DNA from: an uncultured Ruminococcus sp. | Lineage (GTDB): Bacteria > Bacillota > Clostridia > Oscillospirales > Ruminococcaceae | DNA: 7,727 nt | NCBI GenBank assembly: GCA_947177375.1 | Contig: CAMWUF010000031.1 | Coordinates: 1-7,727, forward strand | Direction: 5' to 3' | Part shown: positions 5,752 through 7,727 of the stretch, in pieces | How positions within the stretch are numbered: the stretch's first letter is position 1 | Layout of the letters: each line of letters starts with the position of its first letter | Notes under the pieces: generated by a model | Databases searched by the model: none | Seen by the model: the letters and a program-made list of their open reading frames with translations, nothing else | What the model was told of the DNA's origin: nothing | Program-made: the position numbers and the translations under genes

Positions 5752-6588
5752 TTACTCCTTTACTGGAAATAATTGATTAATTTCCTGTTCCATGTCTGAA
5801 ATTAATTTCTGAATATCTTCTAAATCATAGCTATCATTATCCCAAATTTCATGCGCTCTAACCGCTTGCCATACTAGCATTGTAGAACCACCAACCGCTT
5901 TTTTTCCAAAAGCTTTTGCTTTTTTCACAAGCAAAGTTTCAGTCGGATTATAAATTACATCAAAAACAGTTTCGCATTTTTGAATTAAATTATCACTGAC
6001 TGGACAAGCATTACTATTTGGATACATGCCAACAGGGCTTGCATTCATGATGAAATCAAATTTTTCATCTAATTTATCTGCTTGTGCAATGCGAATTTTA
6101 GCATTTTGATAATTTTTTTGCAATTCTTCTGCAAGAGCATTTGCTTTTTCCTGATTCGGTTCTGAAATCGTTAAATCAGCTCCATGAATCACAGCTTCTG
6201 TTGCCATCATGCGACCAACGCCACCACAGCCAATTAATAATACTTTTTTATCTAATGGCATATCTTTTACGCTTCTCAGAAATCCATCACAGTCTGTATT
6301 ATAGCCATAACTTTTGCCATTTGAATCTGTTGCAACACAGTTTACAGCAGAATATCTTTTTGCTGTTTCGTGCAATTCCTGCACGTAAGCAAGCATATCT
6401 GTTTTATATGGAATGGTAATATTAAAGCCTTTTAATTTTTTTAATTCTGGTATCATTTCCGCAAGCTGTTCTGGTGGAAATTCTGTTAAATTATATTCTG
6501 CTTTGCGATGAGACAATGCAAATAATCTTTCATGAATCCAAGGCGACATAGAATGCCCCAATGGATAACCTATTAATGTATATTTCAT
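5752..6588 (-). CDS. aroE: Shikimate dehydrogenase
   Basis: This enzyme reduces 3-dehydroshikimate to shikimate in the cytosol. The 278 residues are a normal single-domain AroE length. The shikimate pocket is intact: GYPLGHSMSPWIH (7-19) with Ser13 and Ser15, FNITIPYK (55-62) with catalytic Lys62, AVNCV (81-85) with Asn83, and GYNTDCDGF (95-103) with catalytic Asp99. The nucleotide-binding loop is GCGGVGR (120-126), followed by MNASPVGMYPN (181-191) and GGSTMLVWQAV with Gln241. The cofactor-selecting end of the second Rossmann strand reads SEPNQEKA (142-149) instead of the N-R-T-x-x-R/K usual in NADP enzymes, so coenzyme preference may be changed. This is the first gene of the minus-strand operon. 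Its SD GGAGG (6600-6596) lies 7 nt before the ATG, and the predicted 5' leader is only about 25 nt, leaving no room for a T-box or riboswitch. Confidence 0.94.
   Translation of the reverse strand: MKYTLIGYPLGHSMSPWIHERLFALSHRKAEYNLTEFPPEQLAEMIPELKKLKGFNITIPYKTDMLAYVQELHETAKRYSAVNCVATDSNGKSYGYNTDCDGFLRSVKDMPLDKKVLLIGCGGVGRMMATEAVIHGADLTISEPNQEKANALAEELQKNYQNAKIRIAQADKLDEKFDFIMNASPVGMYPNSNACPVSDNLIQKCETVFDVIYNPTETLLVKKAKAFGKKAVGGSTMLVWQAVRAHEIWDNDSYDLEDIQKLISDMEQEINQLFPVKE
5755..5760 (-). promoter_or_regulatory. SD of aroK inside the last codons of aroE
   Basis: AAGGAG on the minus strand forms the last two codons of aroE (Lys-Glu) directly before its TAA. It lies 7 nt from the aroK ATG. This gives a strong SD and near-certain coupling of aroK to aroE translation. 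Confidence 0.85.
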
Positions 6589-6619
6589 TTAAAAACCTCC
6601 ATGATAGTATTACTTACTT

Positions 6620-6648
6620 ATCATAGCATATTTTTCTGAAAAATACAA
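6620..6648 (-). promoter_or_regulatory. Promoter of the aroE operon (extended -10)
   Basis: Read on the minus strand, -35 TTGTAT (6648-6643), a 17-bp spacer and -10 TATGAT (6625-6620) with TG one base upstream (6628-6627). The -35 is poor (3 of 6), and the -10 with its TG extension is good. The expected transcript start is near 6613, about 25 nt before the aroE ATG. A small inverted repeat, ATGATA (6601-6606) with TATCAT (6619-6624), overlaps the start region. Confidence 0.7.
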
Positions 6649-6682
6649 GTAGTTATTTGCAATTTTTTTATTTTATGAAATA

Positions 6683-6711
6683 TTGACAAATAAAAAATAA
6701 TATGCTATGCT
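6683..6711 (+). promoter_or_regulatory. Promoter of the MBL-fold lipoprotein gene (extended -10)
   Basis: There is a perfect -35 TTGACA (6683-6688), a 17-bp spacer and -10 TATGCT (6706-6711) with TG at 6703-6704. The start codon is at 6746 after SD AAAAGGAG (6728-6735), 10 nt upstream of the ATG. An overlapping TATGCT at 6701 would leave only a 12-bp spacer and is less likely. Confidence 0.75.
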
Positions 6712-6745
6712 AAATATATAAATTTTAAAAAGGAGCTGATTTTTT

Positions 6746-7669
6746 ATGAAAAAAATTTTTATTTCATTGGCTTTCAGTTTGGGAATATTATTAACAGGCT
6801 GTGTAAAAACAACACCAACAAATTCTGTACCCATAGAAAATTATCAACCTACAGAAAATTATAATTTAACACTTTGTTGCATGAAATTAGGCAAAGCTGA
6901 CGGCATGATTATTCAAACAGAAAATCATACTGTTGTCATTGACTGCGGTGAAAAAAGTGATGGCAGTAAAATGCGACGTTGTTTGACAGCTTTAGGTGTA
7001 GAAACAATAGACTATATAATTTTAACGCATTATGACCAAGACCATATCGGCGGTGCATCTAAATTAATCAAATATTTTAATGTAGCACATGTCCTTGCTC
7101 CAGACTATGAACACAATAACAGCAGTGAATTTCAGAAACTTTCTGAAACCATGCAGGAAAAAAATCTTGCTTTTGAATTTATCACGGAAAATACAGCAAT
7201 TCTATTAGATGATGCTGAATTTGATATTTATCCTTGTCAAGCAAATTCTTACAAAGAAGGCGATGACAATAATTATTCTTTAATCACAAAGCTTTATCAT
7301 CATGATAATATTTTTTTATTCACGGCTGATGCAATGTATGAACGCTTGCAGGAGATTATGGACATTGGGGACTGCACGTTCTTAAAAGAACCCTATCACG
7401 GCAGAGAACTTGCAAATTTAAGTAATTTTTTAGACGCTGTCACACCTGAATATGCTGTGATTTCTACTTCGGAAGAATATCTTGCAGACAGTACCCTTGA
7501 AGAACTTGAAAAGCGTAATATTCAAACTTATATTACCTATCAGGACGGCAATATGCAATTTCTGAGTGACGGCACAACACTCCAAGTAACAACTGGTATT
7601 GAATATCCAAAACTAAATTCTGATTCTGATGATGAAGAACTAGAAAATTCAGCAGATTCACTAAATTAA
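6746..7669 (+). CDS. Metallo-beta-lactamase-fold lipoprotein, ComEC C-terminal-domain-like
   Basis: This 307-residue protein is probably anchored to the outer face of the membrane. The signal peptide MKKIFISLAFSLGILL ends in lipobox LTGC, with Cys19 as the lipidated residue. A short Thr/Pro/Asn linker (20-38) leads to an MBL fold resembling the C-terminal domain of the DNA-uptake channel ComEC: VVIDCGE (63-69), the metal motif THYDQDHIGG (94-103) with His95, Asp97, Asp99 and His100, NNYSLITKL (175-183), FLFTADA (190-196) with Asp195, and LKEPYHGRE (213-221) with His218. Then TYITYQDGNMQFLSDG (261-276) matches the strand pair before the domain end. The family usually has His-His-Gly-Ser where this reads Tyr-His-Gly-Arg. 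The tail (about 290-307) is acidic and Ser/Asp-rich. No ComEC channel segment is present, so it cannot take up DNA by itself. An extracellular nuclease or phosphodiesterase role is plausible but unproven. It is transcribed divergently from aroE. Confidence 0.87.
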   Translation: MKKIFISLAFSLGILLTGCVKTTPTNSVPIENYQPTENYNLTLCCMKLGKADGMIIQTENHTVVIDCGEKSDGSKMRRCLTALGVETIDYIILTHYDQDHIGGASKLIKYFNVAHVLAPDYEHNNSSEFQKLSETMQEKNLAFEFITENTAILLDDAEFDIYPCQANSYKEGDDNNYSLITKLYHHDNIFLFTADAMYERLQEIMDIGDCTFLKEPYHGRELANLSNFLDAVTPEYAVISTSEEYLADSTLEELEKRNIQTYITYQDGNMQFLSDGTTLQVTTGIEYPKLNSDSDDEELENSADSLN

Positions 7670-7727
7670 AAATTTATTTTTGTCATGAATCACAAATTTA
7701 ATGACTTTAAGAAAATTCCTGTCAGGT
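7670..7727. other. Short A/T-rich tail after the lipoprotein gene
   Basis: These 58 bp hold no gene start that I can support and no complete terminator. A weak GTCAT...ATGAC inverted repeat is present near 7682-7704. The last bases include CCTGTCAGG, which could open a hairpin continuing past the window edge. Confidence 0.4.

Larger units (their letters stand above)
6618..6713. repeat. 15-bp inverted repeat joining the two divergent -10 regions
   Basis: The left arm TTATCATAGCATATT (6618-6632) and right arm AATATGCTATGCTAA (6699-6713) are reverse complements except at one base, 66 bp apart. Each arm contains the extended -10 box of one of the two divergent promoters. Part of the match is explained by the extended -10 consensus. 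The remaining A/T flanks and the exact 11-bp core could mark a shared binding site or may be coincidence. Confidence 0.6.

Noticed and set aside
6141..6419. 92-codon open frame on the plus strand, antisense to aroE
   Set aside because: It overlaps the catalytic and Rossmann regions of aroE; no SD or motif supports it.
6589..6620. T-box or riboswitch leader controlling the aro operon
   Set aside because: The predicted leader is about 25 nt, too short for either, and no terminator or antiterminator is present.
7710..7727. Start of a terminator for the lipoprotein gene (AAAATTCCTGTCAGG)
   Set aside because: The window ends before any second arm or T-run could be seen.
1..7727. Mobile element, phage defence cluster or CRISPR array
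   Set aside because: There is no transposase, integrase, nuclease-helicase set or spaced repeat; the genes are metabolic and the base composition looks even throughout.

Overview
The window looks like ordinary chromosome from an AT-rich, Gram-positive anaerobe, most likely a member of the Clostridia (a Ruminococcus-like relative fits best by my recollection of these protein families; this is inference, not a search result). The signs are AT-rich DNA with A/T-ending codons, strong purine-rich Shine-Dalgarno (SD) sites, TTGACA / TGnTATAAT-type promoters, a lipobox lipoprotein, a type III pantothenate kinase and a two-subunit-type (class I) fumarase. I see no insertion sequence, phage gene, CRISPR array, tRNA or rRNA. 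There is no gene-free stretch longer than about 160 bases.

Layout. Left, plus strand: a 453-residue membrane permease of the ArsB/NhaD-SLC13 type fills positions 5-1366 and ends at a clear intrinsic terminator. A textbook extended -10 promoter then drives a single gene for a cytidylate kinase-like protein (1489-2088). That gene meets the next transcript at a hairpin (2118-2155) that can work as a terminator in both directions.

Centre, minus strand, transcribed right to left: a compact run of six genes from 6588 to 2184, in the order aroE (shikimate dehydrogenase), aroK (shikimate kinase), an imidazolonepropionase-like amidohydrolase, a fumarase alpha subunit, coaX (type III pantothenate kinase) and a small unknown protein. 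The gaps are 4, 5, 24, 16 and 33 bp, with no internal terminator that I can see. The aroK and amidohydrolase SD sites lie inside the last codons of the gene before them, so the first three genes are probably translationally coupled. AroE and AroK catalyse neighbouring steps of the path to chorismate. Fumarase alpha and CoaX serve central carbon and coenzyme A metabolism, and the amidohydrolase substrate is unknown.

Right, plus strand: a 157-bp divergent intergenic region carries one promoter facing each way. The two -10 regions form a 15-bp inverted repeat with one mismatch. The rightward promoter drives a lipoprotein with a metallo-beta-lactamase fold resembling the C-terminal domain of ComEC.

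Nothing here is clearly a new system. The items most worth a second look are the ComEC-like lipoprotein, the shared element in the divergent promoters, the fumarase alpha gene with no beta partner next to it, the AroE with an acidic residue where NADP-binding arginines usually lie, and an unexplained 19-bp direct repeat around the small gene.
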